DNA of 64,000 bases from Pyrocephalus nanus (GCA_038380795.1 CM076263.1:6562709-6626708); one strand, 5' to 3'; shown: positions 25,921 through 37,660, numbered from the stretch's first letter. Made by a program: numbers and translations. Notes: a model not told the origin generated them from the letters alone.

Positions 25921-28251
25921 CACTTCAAGGAATACATCCTTATGCCTTTTGCAAAATTTTGAGGTTTTAGGCTCAAATTAACAGAGTTGCTTTTTAACTT
26001 GTTACCAAGGAACTTCATCCCACAGTAGCGAATGGGAAAATGCACCTGGCTGCAAGGGACAGTAGTGTTTTCCTAGTTTACTATTTTGAGGTAATCTACT
26101 GTGGGTGTAACATATTTGTGGGTCTACGCAGGAATTTGTCCACATTTAAGATCAGCAGACTTATGAGTGTTCATAGCTCCAGGTAGAGTCTTGGGAGGTT
26201 TTTGGCTCAGTTTGACCTTTACTACAAATTCTTTTTGTGGCTTTGGATAAGTGGTCAAATCTTTTTTCGGGCTCTGCATGCCTCGTCTAGTTCCTAAATA
26301 ATTTACGCTTGAGCCAGGCTCTTAAAGCAGGCTTGTACCATGCAATGATGGCTCAACTTGAAGCTTTTTGCCAGTCAATAGAGACCCTTGTTCTTGGGAC
26401 ACTCCTTTCTTCCTTTTGTGTTGTAACTGATTGATAGGACCTCTGAGAGAAATTTTCCATCTTTCTTCTGCCATGCTTCCAGCGTACATAATTCACCTTG
26501 CTTTCTCTCTCATGCATACACAGAGAGTATGTCTTGAGGTTCTCAGCCCTAAGCAGATAGAGATCTGTTGATTAGGAAGTTTACTTCATCTCTAGCAGCT
26601 TGCAGAAGAACTTGATCCTACTTATGCCATTCCACTACCTATACTTAAAGAACGAGCCAAATTGAGAAAGAAGGGTAAGGAGGAAGAAATAGGCGATAAG
26701 AGACAATACTTGTTTGCTCCCAACATCTCTTAGAGGATAGAAGCAGCTATTCAAAGTCAAAACATATGGAAAACAGCATCTGGTTATGGGAGCTTGGATG
26801 TTAATTGTTCTGACAGATGAAATTTGTCTCCAGAAATCTCATGAAGCCAGCTGGTATTGTAGAGTTTTCTCTGCCTCATATTGTGACTCTTACAAGTTTC
26901 TGGAGACTTCCAGTCTCAGGGTGATCATCTTTTAGGAGCAGCTGCTGCTTAAAGATTTTCATTTCTGTATCAGTTGGAATCAGGAAATATATTCTTTTGG
27001 GGGTTCAATTTGTTTTGTAACATAAAAATCCTAAGGTGGCTTCAGATACACTTACCTGAATTCAAACTTAACAAGACCCTGTGAAACGTGGCAAAGAGGT
27101 TCTAATGTTGTCCTGTTTATGGTTCTTGCATATGAAGTGAGGATAAAAACTTGATCATAAGCAGCAGATAAGTGCTGAGGTTGATCTTGAGAGGTGTCTG
27201 AAAGGTTCTAGTCTGAATCTGAATTTCCCGAATTGGACAAATTTAGGCTGGCAAACTTGGTGAGAGCAATAACTTTAGAGAGATAATTGCAATAGTCTGT
27301 TTCTGAATGGGCTTGGAGTTGTCTAATAGTAGCTCTTTTCTGCAGTTGTTTCAGTGCCTTTTGCTTTCAACCTTGAGCTGGAAATGTCAGAAGTCTATAT
27401 TGACATATGTGCTCTGTCTGAGAGAAGAAAGAATATGAGGTTTAGAGAGTACACGAGTCTGTATTTAGAACAAGCTGCTTACATGTTTCTGAGATAAAAG
27501 CATAAATAACTAATCATTTGATGATGCTATCAACAAGATGTTTACTGCATGGCCCCAACATTTTTTAAGGGTGAAAATACCAACTTTTCCTATGTAAAAG
27601 TACAAACACATTTCCCACACATAGACTTGATGTTATTTTCCAAGAAATGTCTGTTCCTCACCCTTGTGAAAGATAATGAGCAGTAAAAAAAAGAAAAGAG
27701 AATAAAAAAAAATAACCCAAAACCACTCTATATAGATGCAGACAAGCAAGGGTTGGACAAAGTTGTATGTGGCAGAACAGTCTAATTAGTTTAGAGATGG
27801 TTTTGCTTTAGCTTTATTTTGCTAAGATTCAAGACATTCAAAGTGATCGTTGTTTAACAGTAGAATAACCTCTGGAGACTAGCTGAGCATTCCTGAAGAT
27901 GTCTCCCCAAAAGACGTGAATAAAAAATCAAAACAAAAAGAAGAAGAGAAAAAGTTTCCTGAAACAGCTAAATGTTTTAGAAAATCCACTGAGTTATTCA
28001 TATGCTGCTAACAATAGAAAGAACTCAAAAGGCAGGACCCAGAACAGCAGGTACAGAGTCTAATTAATGCATGTACTCTAAGGAGGTTTAACCCATAGCT
28101 GTCTGAATGCAAGAGATACTGTTTCAACAGGATTATTTCTAGTTATATTCCTGACTTTCATTAGTGAATCACAAGACCAAAAAACCCCTAACTTCTATAT
28201 TTTTTTTCTTTATCACCACCCTGGAAACAAGTAAACTTGAGGGTTTCAAGC

Positions 28252-28285
28252 TTTTTTTTTCCTCTTTTTTTTTTTTTTTTTTTTT
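28252..28285. repeat. Interrupted poly(T) tract
   Basis: T9 at 28252-28260, then CCTC, then T21 at 28265-28285. A shorter T run at about 28199-28207 lies just upstream, so the local strand bias extends over about 90 bp. Confidence 0.9.
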
Positions 28286-31200
28286 CCCTGAGGGTGCAAT
28301 GTAAAATGGGTAATACAAATATGCTGGAATTTCTTTGAAGTAAGAGGTATATCGAAGTGAGTGAACTTAAAGCTGGTCAGGATTATAACTTAAACTTGAT
28401 GTCTTGGTGTCTCCTTAGTAGAAGCTGGAACCTACTTATTCTCATCCTCACTTAAGTGATCTCTAGAGTTGTACATGACTTTCTCATCAGTGATAGAGTT
28501 CTGAAATATTGTGAACATTGGTACTTGGTCTGGAAAACCAAATGATTATTATTTTCATCCTAATGTCAGCCTTCTAATATTTTAAAATCAAAAGCATTCC
28601 CTAACTGTTTAAGGGATAGGGCCTGAAGGCATACACCCCTCCTTACAACATGGAGTCCACAGGTCCTAGGCAACAAATGAGAAACTGAAATGAGGCTAAT
28701 CTGTTTAAAACTAAATTTTCTACTGTAATTTAAAGCCTTTAATATTTGTAGGCCTTTCTGGGCACACCACCACTTTCTGTGGTAGACAGCTACCTTAACC
28801 ACTAATCTACATTTTGTTTTCTTTGATGTGGAGTCTATTCATCGAACATTTGTTGTGTGTATGGAAATCAGACATCTGTTCTTGGAAGTAAGATGTTCTG
28901 GGTGATTGGTTAGACTTGCAGAAGCTTGAGAAGTGAATTTTCAGTTGACTTGGACTCAGATGAACAAAATTATCCCAGAAGTTTCTGGATAAAATTTAAA
29001 GCTGAAATATTGGCAGTTGTGGAGAACAGGACCTGGTATATGGTAAGTCAAATCAGTGGTTCATTCTGCACCTTATTTTGAGTGTACCAGTAAGAAAGAG
29101 ATGGTTCAAAGCAGTGCGCAAGGAACTTTCAAGACCCCAGGAGAAACCCATCTACGTGTGATTCAGAGCCAGAAACTGTTCTCTCATCCTGGGGAAGAAA
29201 GTCTGACAGATCAAAAGCTTTCCACTTTTGCAGTGGTAAGGAGGCAAGGAAACTGTGGTGCTACTTAAAAGACAGACATGAAGCCTTGGGGGTCTGCCAG
29301 TGACAATGTGCTCTCCTGTGTCAAGTCCATGCGCCAAAGACCCTGTTTGCCTGATTCAGATGAGAGCCTGGACTGCTGACTGTCCTGGAATAAGTTGCTC
29401 TTGCTCTAGGATCTGCTCAAAAATTGTATCAGTGCTGAGAAACAATTCCTGGTGAGCTATTTCACTGAAAATTTCTATGAGAAATGTTGACTTTTTAAAA
29501 GCTGCTGCTTTCATTAAAAACCTAGTTACCGAAAATCAGGATGAAACCATTGTTTGTTTCATTGGAATGCTTACATATACCAACAGTCTCTCTGCTGTTT
29601 GCCTGGACACTGCTAAATATAATTAAACACTGCTTAGTCTGAGAAAGGACTCTGATTTGAACTGTGCATATCAATATCTCATTTTGAACTATCATAAATG
29701 CATTTTTAAGTGAGCTAATCTGTAAATAGGGTCAACTTCTGCATTTGCAGATTTGGCCCCTAATCTGTTTTTATATCAGTTCATGGGTGCACATGAGTGG
29801 AGCTCATGTCTGCTTTTACACACAGAACCCTATCAAGTTATCTATAGCAGGAATATTACAGCATCATAATAGTTAATGGAAAATAGCATAAGAGGAAAAA
29901 GAAAATTAGCATTCCACACAGCAGGGCATTTCGGATGTTAATCTGCCTTGCAATATAATTGACAGGGAAGCTGATATCTGGGAAGATTTTTATTCCTATC
30001 TTTTTCTCTAAACAGTTAGTGTTCAGTTGTTGTGCAGCAGGGGAGATGGAGAAAAAGAAAGTTCTAGCCAAGTGAGTGTTCTTTACCAGCAAAGATGTTA
30101 ACTTTTGTCAGAAGGTAGTTAATCACTGAGAGAGAAACAGATGAAGAAATTGGATAAAACATTTCCAGTTCCAAAAGTCTTTATTGATTGTGTCTCCCTC
30201 AAGAAAATTCAGCTCAGTCTCTGAAACCCTCAAGTGATTAAACCTTGGGCAGTTCACTGTAGACAGAGCAAATGAGAATTGTTTCAAAACCAGACATGTA
30301 GAGCTAGGATAGTTAAAGCGAAAAAAGATTTCTTTTTCACTTTGAAATCTTAGCTGGGAGACGTAACCTGAGATGTTGATTTTAAGGCAAGAATTTTATT
30401 AAGTACCACAGTCTTTCTCTGTGCAACAGATTTCTGAATTTTCAAGCAATTAACTGCTTTATTTTCAGAGAAGGAGCTCTCCTAAACACAAATCTAGAGT
30501 CTGGAAAATGGGGGACAGATCTCTGGTCCATCACACATAACTTATATACCTTGGTGTAATTTTTCCAAAAGTAATTAGGGTGCAGAGAGACTGAACCATC
30601 ACTAAATGAGATGCTCAGACCTGTTAGCAGTAGAGAGTTCCTTTTTTTCTCAGAGATGTGATGGTTTTGCTCTCAAACCATCTCCTCATACTCCAACTTA
30701 AGAATAGCTACAGTCTTCTAGAGGAAGTCTACATAAAATAACATAGGAAGGCAAATTTAGGAAGCCCTCACATTTAAAGACAATTAACGTATTTGTAACT
30801 AAAAACAAGAAGGTATTTGACTCAAAGAAGAAAAACCAAAGAAAACCTGAAAGCCTTGTGAAAGTATCATCTTTTCATGGGGCAGTGATTCTGATTTTAG
30901 TTACACTTACAAGTATTGGAAGGTCGTAGTTTCAGAAGATATCACCTGTCAGCCGAGCTGTGATAATTGGTTGAGTGCATAGTTTATAGTCACAAAATCT
31001 GTGAACCAAAAACTGGCTTAGGCCACTTGAGCCAGCCTTCCCAAAATCTAGGGATATCTTAACTGTCATGGATTATCTTGGCTGAGATCAGCATCTGAGC
31101 CAAGAATTCTTCCAAGAGAGGCAATGGACTATTAGGTTGAAATCAAGAACCTAATTTCACATTGGTGTAATTGAATAGCTGTGCTGAGTTTCATGCAAGC

Positions 31201-32117
31201 TCTGCCCTTGATTGGATTGACACCCCTGAGCTGAGAATCTGCTTTAACTCTCAGCTTTCATGCAAGAGTTTTAAAGCACCTATCAAACTTCCTAATATTC
31301 CCCCATACATCTAAAGAGTAAACATAGGCCTAAAAAGATTAAGGGCTTATTCCCCAGAATCTGTTGAAATATATATTCATTAGTTTTAAACAAGACTTTT
31401 TTTATGCCTTTTTTGGACAGACAGCAAACATCTGGAAATTGTCATGGTTAGAGACTTGTTCTTAGACTATGCCAATAGATCTAGGTGTATGGAATATCTA
31501 AAGTCATGCTTTGTGCGAGGTCATGCTGTTCTAATAAAATCATAAGGCATCACTGAAACACATCGTGAAAAAAGAAGGTCATAAGTCTTAGACTTAAAAA
31601 AATGGGCAAAGAGGAGAAACTGTGTCAGGATACCCGTGGCTGTCTGCCAGAATAAAACAAGGGTAAAAAAGACTTTAATTAGAGTAATTCATTAGATCTT
31701 CAGCATGCACCATCTTCATCCCTCACCACATATAACAAGGAATAATTAAGGTACAGATAGTGTATAGTTGAGGTACTTGAGATGTTAGAGGTGGCAAGTG
31801 GAATCTAATCTTGGGAAAATGCAACCTTGAAGCTAAAAGCCAGCACCTTAAAAGGTGTTGCATGGCTCTTACACCAACTATAGAGGATAGACATTTCCAG
31901 AGCCTTATTCCTCTTCTGTATGCAAAGTCAAATGAATGTCTTGTCAATGATGATTGCTAATTTTATATAGTTAAATATGAGTTAGGTGACCAGGGCTTTT
32001 TAACTGATTTAAAGAAGATGAGAGTCAAGTGTTTCACTGATGTGACAAGCACAGACATGTCAAGTGGAAAGACTCTGTTTTCAGTTGTACCAGGACAAAT
32101 GGAATACCAGTGGGGTG

Positions 32118-33517
32118 AATTCATATAGTCATAGACAGGACTTGAAAAACTACTTAATTTCAACCTCCCTGCCATAGGCAGGGACAACTTCTGTTAGATA
32201 GACCAAGGCATCAAGCCTCATCCAACCTGACCTTGAACATTTCCAGGTATGTACATTTCCAGGGATGAAGCATTCACAGCTTCCTGTTGCAGTGCCTCAT
32301 CACCTGCACATTAGAGAATTTCTTCCAAATATCTGATCTAAATTTACCCTCTTAAGTTTGAAGCCATTGCCCCTTTTTCTGATATTACATGACCTTGTAA
32401 AAAGTCCCTCTCTAACTCTCTTGTAGCTCCTTAGGTAGATGTCCCCAGAGCTTTCCTTTCTTCAAGCTGAAGAAACTCAAGTCTCTCAGCCTGTCTTCAC
32501 AGGAGAGGTGCTCCAGCCCCTCTGATTACCTTTATGGTTTCCTCTGGACTATCTCCAGCATCTCCATATCCTTCATCTGTGTCATAAGGGCTGCTCTCAT
32601 CCATTCTCTGCCCAGCCTCTATCTGTGTTGAGTTTGTCCCAACCCTAGTAAAGTTCTTTGCACTTGGTCTTATTGAACTTCACAAGATTTACATGGGATT
32701 TGTCACCTCTCAAGCCTGTCAAGGTCCCTCTGGATAATCATTCCTTCCCTCTAGAGTGTAAACCCCACCACAAACCAAGTTTCTTTTTGGTAAACTTACT
32801 GAGGGTGCCCTCAATCCCACTGTCCATGTCACCAGTAAAGATGTTAAACAGTACCAGTCCAAATACCAAACCCTGAGGAATGCATCTCATGACTACTCTC
32901 CAACTGGACATTAAGCCACTGACAGCAACGCTTTGGATGTGACCATTCAGGTAATTCCTCTGGTCCATCCTTCAAATCCACGTCTCTCCATTTTAGAGAC
33001 ATGGATGTTGTAAAAAACAGTGTCAAATACTTTGGACAAATCCAAGTAGGTGCTGTCATTTACTCTTCCCTTTCCCATCAGTGCTGTAACCCCGTCACAG
33101 AAGGCCACGAAATTTGTAAGGCACAAATGGCCATTTGTTAAGCTGTCACCAATCACATCCTTTTTTACATGTGCCGTTGCGTGTTTTCCGGGAGGTTCTG
33201 CTCCATGATCTTGCCAGGCATGGTCTGTAGTTCTGTGGGTCTTCTTCCTTTCCCTTTTTTAAAACAGGGATTTTTTTTCCCCCCTTTTCTAGTCAGTGGT
33301 AACTTCTCTGTCCTGCTGACCTCAAATACGACAGATGGGGGCTTAGCCACTTCACCTGCCAGTTCCTCTGGACCCATGGATGCATCTCATCAGGTTCCAT
33401 GGGCTTGTACATCTTCAGGTTCCTTAGATGGTCTGAAACCTGATCTTCTGCTGCAGTAGGTTTTTCTCCATTCTCCCAGTCCCTGCCTTTGCCTTCTGCA
33501 ACTCAGGTGGTTCCAGA
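32118..33517 (-). mobile_element. 5'-truncated CR1 LINE with internal deletion
   Basis: This is the largest mobile element in the window, about 1.4 kb against roughly 4.5 kb for a full-length CR1. The 3' end lies at about 32118 (TCATATAGTCATAGACAGGA). 3' landmarks follow, such as CTCAGCCTGTCTTCACAGGA and GAGGTGCTCCAGCCCC, then reverse transcriptase sequence to about 33517. Against the consensus as I remember it, roughly 150-200 bp are missing near 32580, where TCCATATCCTTCATC runs straight into AAGGGCTGCTCTCATCCATT. Many substitutions and frameshifts show an old, dead copy. Confidence 0.92.
32618..33480 (-). pseudogene. CR1 ORF2 reverse transcriptase remnant
   Basis: Three minus-strand frames together cover part of the CR1 reverse transcriptase. 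33165-33377 carries MGPEELAGEVAKP and PGKIMEQNLPE. 32947-33156 carries CLTNFVAFCDGVTALMGKGR and YLDLSKVFDTV, the motif A region with the first catalytic Asp. 32738-32968 carries PQGLVFGLVLFNIF and DMDSGIEGTLSKF. The catalytic FADD box that should follow TLSKF is lost and reads FTKK. At least two frameshifts separate the segments. The endonuclease domain and the 5' half are absent, so it cannot encode a working enzyme. Confidence 0.92.
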
Positions 33518-33565
33518 ATTATTCTGTTCAGTTCACAATGTCTCTTATGTGAACTGTTCAGTCCC
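33518..33565. repeat. Short inverted repeat at the CR1 truncation edge
   Basis: CAGTTCACA at 33529-33537 pairs with TGTGAACTG at 33548-33556 around a 10-nt loop, and three more pairs are possible after two mismatches. CTGTTCAG also occurs as a direct repeat at 33524 and 33554. It sits right where CR1 similarity ends. Confidence 0.7.
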
Positions 33566-34771
33566 CTGACTGTTTTGCCTTCTAAGCTTGTGCAAAATCT
33601 TCTGGAGGCTTGAAGTTGCTGTACCCATGACTATTATCCATCTGTATTCCATACACTTATTATTTGCGCTATTGAATTCTCTGGAGATAAAATTAAAATA
33701 GAGCTTTTGTAATTTTTTTTCCATCTCAAGCTTTTGTTTTTGTTTCCTCCTTCTCTTTAACAACCTTGTTTCCCAGGAGACCACTTGATATGTTCTCATG
33801 TTTCCAAGAGACTGCAGTTCAATAGGTTGAGAGTTAATTGGCAGCTGGGAGTTTCCAGATGTTTATATGCTTGCCCAAAAAGCTGTCCACTGGTAGTAAA
33901 TGAACAGCTGGAAAGACACAATACAAACAAAGCATCTTTTAGCTGATTGACATATGTCTGGAAATCATGGCATGTTTGAGAGAAATGGATTTGAAATTAG
34001 GAACAGCTAAGAGCAAGTCCTTCATTAACAGTAATTAGTCAATTAGATTTTTTTCTTCAAATTCAGGAATAATTCACAAGTGCTGTACTGACTCAGTCAT
34101 TACCACACATAGAAGTAGGTGACAGAAATAATACATAGGCTTTAGACCAACTTTCCTTAAGAAATGTGTTGAGAAATGTTCATTCTGATGCTGAATGGGG
34201 GCAATTCAAAGGGGTTGGACAGTGAAAATTATTTATAATGGAATATGAAGCCTTTCACCCAAAAATCTTGTTCACATCCAGCTCAAACAGCTGATGGTGA
34301 GTTGCTAAGTTGAGCTACTTAAGAGCTTACTAACAAATAATTTTTTTTTTCCCAAGAAAAATAAGTGGTTCTGTACACAATCATAAGTTTCAGCAGGGAA
34401 AATTGATTGTTCTGAAATTGTTTTCCGTCTGGGAAATCAAAATGAAGAAAAAAAAAGAAAGGGAAAAAAACCCCTACCAAACAACTTTTTCCAATAGTTT
34501 CTTTTATCTGTAAAACCTAATCTATCTACTCCATATGACATGATTTCAGGACTCAGTTGTTTAGGATGTTGTATGTTGTAGTGTGCACCTGAGTGTTCAG
34601 TGCTCTGTTCTTTAAGCAACAGTTTCCAGCACGGAAGAGCCCTTTGGAGGGACCGTATGGATGCACATTCATAGAGGTAACCTAGGAAAAGTAACACCTG
34701 AAAGAGGTTCTACAGTTGTCATTCCATTAAACACAACAATACAAAGGATAGATCAATTTTTTTAATGTTTT

Positions 34772-34806
34772 GGGGGTGAATGGGGGGAGTGGGTGGATTA
34801 GGGGGG
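34772..34806 (+). other. G-quadruplex motif, RNA-sense strand
   Basis: G5 (34772-34776), G6 (34782-34787), G3 (34791-34793) and G6 (34801-34806) are separated by loops of 5, 3 and 7 nt, which fits the canonical rule. The motif lies 2.7 kb upstream of CELF4 exon 2 on the transcribed-RNA strand. The G runs are seen; folding and function are inferred. Confidence 0.65.
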
Positions 34807-35639
34807 TTCAAGAAATAGTATTGCCTTTCATCTTAATGCACAAGGATCTGAAATACAGAAATACTTTCAGGACCGAATAATAGATATGAACTATTTTATC
34901 AGAGACCACATATTTTTGAAAAATACTGTTTTAACTGATGGATAATGTCATATACGTGCCTTACAGAATAATCTGATGGTGAGTAAAGGGAAGAAAAAAA
35001 TACACATGAATTCTCTTTTTCAAGTTCAAGTTTGAGACCAGTTATGAACAATTAAGCTCTACTTTATTCCATTTGGCCATCCACTTGGGATGGAACCTCT
35101 TGCTGTCTCTAAGCAACAAGGTCTTACTTAAAATAAATGAGATATTATTTTTCATAAAAATATTACTTTTTGCCCAACAAGAGTGGGACAGATTGTAGTT
35201 CATGTGCATGACATATGAACGAGAAGGGAAAATGAAACCCTTCAAAGGAGCATGTTTTCTGACCCTGGAAAACAGGATGACTTTTTATCTGACCATATGA
35301 AAGGGTAGATTCCTTTTCCATTTAAGCATCTTTTTGTCCATAAGACCATGTTTGGGAAATCAGTGATGTTTAGATGCATTCTATAAGTACTGTTTCTGGG
35401 AGTTTGGCACTTCCACCTTCATCAACATGTTTGGAGAGGACTTAATGGAGCTTTCTCCCTGATGAGAACTTGCCTCCACACACACACAGTGTGGATCTCG
35501 GAAGGGAAATTTGCTCCTTCAGAGCGGAGTTGTCTTCTGTCTACTCCATCTGAATTTCAGTCATGATACTGTAGGAGTTGCAGGACATTGTTACTCTGAA
35601 CTGTCATCATGGCCATCACAATGAGGAGAAAAATATAGC

Positions 35640-35830
35640 TATCATTATGGAATAGTGCATAGTTTATCTCTATAGCAGCGTGCTATAATGTGCTTAATTA
35701 GACTGTATCAGCTGCTCCACGTCTGCTGCTAAAGCAAGACATTCTTATTGTGTCTAGTAAACAGAGAGCTTTCAGCCTGTGATTTATCACTGAAATTAAA
35801 TTTAAGCATAGTTTCCCATTTGAATATTGA
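35640..35830. promoter_or_regulatory. Possible conserved noncoding block
   Basis: The block is repeat-free and carries TAATTA at 35695-35700 next to an E-box-like CAGCTG (35710 region), followed by TGATTTATCACTGAAATTAA. Such homeodomain and bHLH motif mixtures are typical of neural enhancers, but they also arise by chance in AT-rich DNA. Confidence 0.2.
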
Positions 35831-37499
35831 GCTATGGGTGACTTTTAAGGATCCTTTTCAATCCATTAATTTTGCTAACTTCAAACTCTCTGCCACTCTT
35901 CTTCCCCTTCTTTGATAGATACAGACTAACTGAAAACTCATCCACTTAAAGGGGAAGAAATCAACATAATTCCAAGTCTAGTATGCAAACCTTTGCTGCT
36001 GCTCAGTCTCCTTCCTTGATTGCTACCTTCTGCTTATGACTCTCAGTTACTGAGACATAAGTGTGATTGGTTTGAATAAGCTGAAAGTAACAAGACCTTC
36101 AGAAAGTATTAATATAGTGTAAGAAATAGTGAAAATTTTTTTTCCCAAATTATATCTTTATTGTCAGAGAAGAAGGGTGACTTGCACAAGACAATCTTTG
36201 AGAAAAAATATGTATATTTATATGAAAAAAATCTCCCTAATCTCTTGTATATACTAATTCAAAGCACTGTAAGGAAGAAAAGAACAAGTTCGTATTTCTT
36301 CAGTAATGTTATCTAAGGAACCATCTTGGGGAAAATAGTGGACAAAATGCCACAGCGATAATCAAAGCTGAAAAAAAGTTCATAGTCTGCTGTTTACTCA
36401 CCTGTTACATATTTTATATATGCATAGGGAGAAGGTGAGTGGGTCAAAATTAGATTATGAAACGTTTGTGGAACATGTTTGTTTCTTTGGTAGTCTCTCT
36501 ATAATAGTGCTGCTCTTGCAAGGTACCCATAGTTTGAGGGATATGCTGCCTGAACCTTGAAAGATATGATACCTCCATTTCAAGGAGCTGGAGAGGTGGC
36601 AGACACTCTGAAGTAATTTCAGAGAAAATGTCCTCTGCATAACAAGCACTTTTTTTTTGCTGCAGGGACTGGCAGGTTTTCAGTATACTGCAGTAAGAAG
36701 AAATAATTTGATCACATCAGGCACACAACTGGAGTGAGGCATTGCAACATCAACCAGTTTTACAAGAAGGCAAACATGGATGTGGGGAGGGAAGGCAGAA
36801 CAGGGCCCTACCTTGACACGGCCTTGGCCTTTGTAGCTGATAAGACAACTTTTCAGAAGAACCAAGGGCATAATCCACTGGAGCATCTCTGAAGTGCTGG
36901 TGATCTGTGGATCAGAGATGTTTTGGACTGATTGCCTGGGCTTTGAGGTGATTTTGTGTATGGGTGGGAGCCAGTGAGCCCTTGCAGCAGTAAGTGCAGG
37001 GTGGAAGCCTTCTGGTGAGATGCAAATTGGGCAACTGCTTGTGGGTGCAAGCCAGGCTAAACAAAAGAAGAACTCCCCTGCAGTGTGAGTCCTAGGTCCT
37101 TGCATACCCTCTACCAAAAGTACTTGATACAAAAGAAGGGCATGAGACCTTCAACATGATATGGCAATAAAGGGCTTATTCCCAGTGCTGCTGCTGGAGC
37201 AGGAGTAGGATCTCATGTCCCACCTTGCTGTCTCATGAAATCTTTGAGATCCCTAATTCTGTGCATCCTTCTGTATCTGACACTTAAATATGTATTCAAA
37301 GAAAAATAAGCAATCCTAGGTACACTGTTGCTCGCTTTCCATCAGGCCTCAGAGGAAACGATGATAGCTTCATTTCGTGACTCTCGATTACTCCCTTGCT
37401 AAGGAGAGATTTTTATGATTGATTTACTGGGAATGGGATGATGACAGGAAAATGGTTTGTTCTACGTCTCAATTTTAAATGGATCCTCTCTGAAGTAGT

Positions 37500-37532
37500 G
37501 CTGTTACTGAGGTTATGTTTTTTTGTTTACAG
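37500..37532 (+). other. CELF4: 3' splice site of CELF4 exon 2 with branch-point candidate
   Basis: The acceptor reads TTTTTTTGTTTACAG, a U-rich tract interrupted by single G residues and ending at 37532. A branch-point-like CTGA (adenine at 37510) lies about 22 nt before the AG. No competing AG falls between the two. The UGUUU character of the tract is of the kind CELF proteins bind, so autoregulation is conceivable, but that is inference only. Confidence 0.8.
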
Positions 37533-37615
37533 GCTGTGCCTTCCTAACATACTGCGAAAGGGAGTCTGCTCTAAAGGCCCAGAGCGCACTGCATGAACAG
37601 AAGACACTGCCGGGG
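37533..37615 (+). CDS. CELF4: CELF4 internal coding exon (coding exon 2, RRM1 segment)
   Basis: This 83-bp exon encodes the central part of the first RNA-recognition motif of CELF4, a nuclear and cytoplasmic protein that binds UGU-rich RNA and controls splicing, stability and translation, mainly in neurons. The first two bases complete a Gly codon, then 27 codons read [16 protein letters not shown] through to LHEQKTLPG. The YCERESA stretch points to CELF4, because CELF3, CELF5 and CELF6 have YCARDSA-type sequence and CELF1/2 differ more. The residues correspond to about 97-123 of the human protein, from memory. The RNP1 motif KG-CAFLTY is split by the upstream intron. An AG precedes the exon (37531-37532) and GTGAGT follows it. 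Phases are 1 on entry and 0 on exit, and 83 bp is the conserved size of this exon across CELF genes. No frameshift or stop is present. The preceding exon and the following 49-bp exon are not in the window. Confidence 0.95.
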
Positions 37616-37660
37616 GTGAGTCCAGACTGATAATATTTTTTTAATTATTATTTTTTTTAA
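37616..37660 (+). other. CELF4: 5' splice site of CELF4 exon 2 with downstream U-rich tract
   Basis: The exon ends CCGGGG and the intron starts GTGAGT, a strong consensus donor. About 20 nt downstream is a U-rich stretch (37635-37658) of the kind that binds TIA1-type proteins and promotes U1 recruitment. The sequence is seen directly; any role for the tract is inferred. Confidence 0.7.

Larger units (their letters stand above)
20791..32117. other. Largely unique intron, 20.8-32.1 kb
   Basis: Over 11 kb lack a recognisable interspersed repeat. Homopolymers are A17 at 23428-23444, A19 at 24071-24089, T17 at 25904-25920 and two T runs at 28252-28285. A 17-bp unit TTCTGTGTCCCTGCCTC is duplicated at 24566-24599, and ACGTTAAATT occurs twice 45 bp apart at 21689 and 21734. 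No exon or RNA gene was seen. Confidence 0.5.
33566..37499. other. Unannotated intron block before exon 2
   Basis: Unique-looking sequence with the G-quadruplex motif at 34772-34806 and a possible conserved block at 35640-35830. The longest open frame of the window (36680-37132, minus, 150 codons) lies here and shows no domain or splice logic. A short CA run occurs near 35478-35488. Confidence 0.5.
1..37532 (+). other. CELF4: CELF4 intron 1, 3' portion
   Basis: The acceptor at 37532 and the absence of any other convincing exon make this the 3' end of the intron before coding exon 2 (phase 1). Its 5' end is outside the window, so it is at least 37.5 kb long. Large first introns are typical of CELF4. 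Repeats, motifs and candidate elements inside it are listed separately. Confidence 0.85.

Noticed and set aside
36680..37132. Longest open frame in the window (150 codons, minus strand)
   Set aside because: No recognisable domain, no splice or promoter context, and a length expected by chance in 64 kb of intron on six frames.
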